Shown here in pieces: positions 62,177 through 64,000 of a DNA stretch of 64,000 bases (positions are counted from its first letter, which is position 1; each line of letters starts with the position of its first letter). The position numbers were made by a program, and so were the translations under genes. This stretch comes from Lithospermum erythrorhizon (taxonomy: Eukaryota > Streptophyta > Magnoliopsida > Boraginales > Boraginaceae): NCBI GenBank assembly GCA_019722365.1, contig JADFUC010001233.1:1-64000 (forward strand), given 5' to 3'. Under the pieces are notes generated by a model. The model ran no database searches, was not told the DNA's origin, and saw only the letters and a program-made list of their open reading frames with translations.

Positions 62177-62384
62177 TTACATAGATAAAGGGAGAAGCAT
62201 CCTTCGCTTCTTTTTCCGAGCCTGTCTAACTTGCTTTGCAATTTTCATACAAGAAAGTAAAATGAGTGTGGTGAAAATTAATATAAACGCAAGCCTCAAT
62301 TGAACGAAATATAATGAAATAGCTGAGAAAACCACAAAAGCCAAAATAAAGAGCTCCCAGATGACAAACACCACGACATCCACC
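62177..62384 (-). CDS. Probable last exon of an unidentified membrane protein gene
   Basis: On the minus strand an acceptor TCTCTTGCAG| lies at 62,385-62,394. It opens a frame that gives VDVVVFVIWELFILAFVV, then a second hydrophobic stretch (about residues 27-48), then a basic tail with RQARKKKRRMLLPLSM and a TAA stop. Two membrane helices with a lysine/arginine tail suggest the cytosolic end of a membrane protein. I do not recognise the family, and no upstream exon could be identified with confidence before the window ends. It may also be a chance frame. Confidence 0.45.
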
Positions 62385-62394
62385 CTGCAAGAGA

Positions 62395-63855
62395 CACCGA
62401 AAATGAGAAATGATTAGGCTAAGAAAGTGATAATTTTGGAGTGAAGATGTGCAAAAAAGGCTACCTAATAATTGAACACAGCTAAGCATGAAGAATTGAA
62501 AATTACGATTATAAATCTCTCCATGGTATAACAAAGAAAATAGTCTAAGGCTCAGATTATTATACCGACTCATGACTCATGAGAGCTAGCTTGATACCTT
62601 AAACTAGCTGTCTTAGCACATAATAAACACATCTAATACGAATCCTACACAACAGATATGCAGATGGAGAATCTTATTGATACAGATTATTAGATGCCAA
62701 GGAGTGCTACAGAATAACATGAACACAGTACTTCAGAAGTACCTACCAATACAAAGGTACAATCGAAATCCACGTTTCCAGTTATGCACAACATAAAATT
62801 TTCATTCTTCACTCAAATTTTGAAGATATTGCATCTTTTAGGGAGATTAACAGACTGATATAGAAATGGTGCTTGTATCAGAACAAATAGGTCAGAACAA
62901 TTGAGCAATGCACCTCACGAATTAGATATATTAGCCTTCATCTGAAAGCTTACCCTAATTACTTATAGCCATCTAATAGTATACCCTTACAGTCCTCATT
63001 AGACTAAAACAAATCCGAATAATACCCAGCTGCCAGCAAGAACTTAAGAGTGATCCTTGAGCTGGAGTTCAGATTTCTTACTCTTCTTTTAGTAATAGGA
63101 TAGACAACTTAAATATTTTCTTGTAAACAACCCCACCGTGTGAAATTAACGAACCAAATATATGACTATGATAAGCCATCAAATAGGAAATGTATCCACT
63201 TATTATCATCACTGTTCAAGGTAACTAAATATTGAGCTAATTTTCATAAGCATTCTAGAATACACTTCATTCAAAGAACATAACCAGTTGTTTCTTAGCA
63301 AATTTTTACGCAATTGATGACTAGATTGGAGTTGCATGAATTTTCCCGTTCATTTTCATGCAAGCAATGCAAATACATTGAGTAAACCATTGAGTACAAA
63401 TAATCAATGTAGTGAGACAAATCATGTTCTCAAGTTTTTATTAGCATGCAAATTCATACTTCCCCACAAAACATCTAACATTTCACCGAGACCAATCAGA
63501 TACTGAAATCTTCCCTCTTCTATAATTGGAATTAGGATGATCCTAAAACACCGATATTCAATTATCCGTTGTTTACTGACTTCATAAACACGGATTAGTA
63601 GCTACTCAAAAGGACTATGTAACACTAGGTAACCACCTATATCTCACAAAGTAGATAACCCCTTTTAACAATTTTCAAAATGACATTCTTTAGCATTGGC
63701 ATACTCAAAGTTACAATAACATCCTAATTCTCAAAAAAAACTGAGCGATCCTAAAACTAACGAAATCAATCCTAATTTTATTCGCTGTACTGAACTATAT
63801 AAATTCTCCATTATAATGTGCATACAGCTCAGTAATTTAGCAAAATGAGAAAATC
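62395..63855. other. AT-rich DNA, possible introns of the minus-strand gene
   Basis: No exon with convincing splice sites and phase was found. If the exon at 62,177-62,384 is real, this stretch is at least partly intronic. Confidence 0.35.
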
Positions 63856-63860
63856 AATAC

Positions 63861-64000
63861 CCCCTCCATCTCCAAAAGACTGTCCACCTTGATTCTCAAT
63901 ACTCAAAATTAACGAACTTTACTGACTTAATTGACACACATACCTTTGATTTGAATCAATCAAAACTATCATGTTAACACTAAAAATACATTAAAAGTAA
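63861..64000. mobile_element. Possible Stowaway-like MITE end, cut by the window
   Basis: TACCCCCTCCATCTCCAAAA at 63,859-63,878 resembles the CTCCCTCC-type terminal sequence of Stowaway elements. The other end is outside the window. Confidence 0.4.

Noticed and set aside
1..64000. CRISPR arrays, operons, bacterial-type systems
   Set aside because: No regularly spaced direct repeats with unique spacers and no prokaryotic gene organisation; the DNA is plant nuclear.

Overview
This window is nuclear DNA of a dicot plant. It shows spliced genes with GT-AG introns, AT-rich intergenic DNA, LINEs, a Ty1-copia element, tRNA-derived SINEs, Stowaway-like MITEs and decayed plastid DNA. Short MITE-type ends such as TACTCCGTA hint at Caryophyllales (Chenopodium/beet/spinach side), but that is only inference.

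Layout. 1-16.6 kb is repeat-rich: a ~1.2 kb foldback element (about 4.3-5.5 kb), a tRNA-derived SINE, a MITE, and a decayed minus-strand Ty1-copia retrotransposon (7.9-16.6 kb) whose gag-pol, primer binding site and two LTRs can still be read. 16.8-19.1 kb looks like a non-autonomous DNA transposon with subterminal inverted repeats. A small gene for a ROTUNDIFOLIA-like/DEVIL peptide lies at 23.0-23.3 kb (minus). 23.5-35.5 kb is mostly AT-rich intergenic DNA, with a ~136 bp tandem array near 27 kb and an unassigned GC-richer block at 31-33 kb.

Three conserved genes occupy the right half. TSR1 (35.5-41.8 kb, plus) has 21 exons that assemble without a phase error into 794 residues; it acts in 40S ribosome maturation. 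CLMP1/PHOX (52.0-54.4 kb, minus) is a 772-residue TPR plus PB1 protein with an uninterrupted coding region. An OPCL1-type peroxisomal acyl-CoA ligase (58.7-61.3 kb, plus) has 7 exons, 558 residues and a C-terminal SKL; it belongs to jasmonate biosynthesis. A probable last exon of an unidentified membrane-protein gene sits at 62.2-62.4 kb (minus), with the rest of that gene unresolved to the right.

Between these genes lie a long decayed L1-type LINE (42.4-48.5 kb, directly after TSR1), a composite nuclear plastid insertion carrying pieces of atpH, psaJ and rpl33 (50.0-51.2 kb), a diverged copia LTR fragment, SINEs, MITEs, and an internally deleted LINE whose poly(A) ends about 265 bp before the OPCL1 start codon. 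The genes do not form a functional cluster; each serves a separate housekeeping or hormone role. I found no clear novel multi-gene system. The observations most worth checking are the foldback, the composite plastid insertion, the interleaved inverted repeats near 19.6 kb, the variant DVL peptide and the OPCL1 promoter context.
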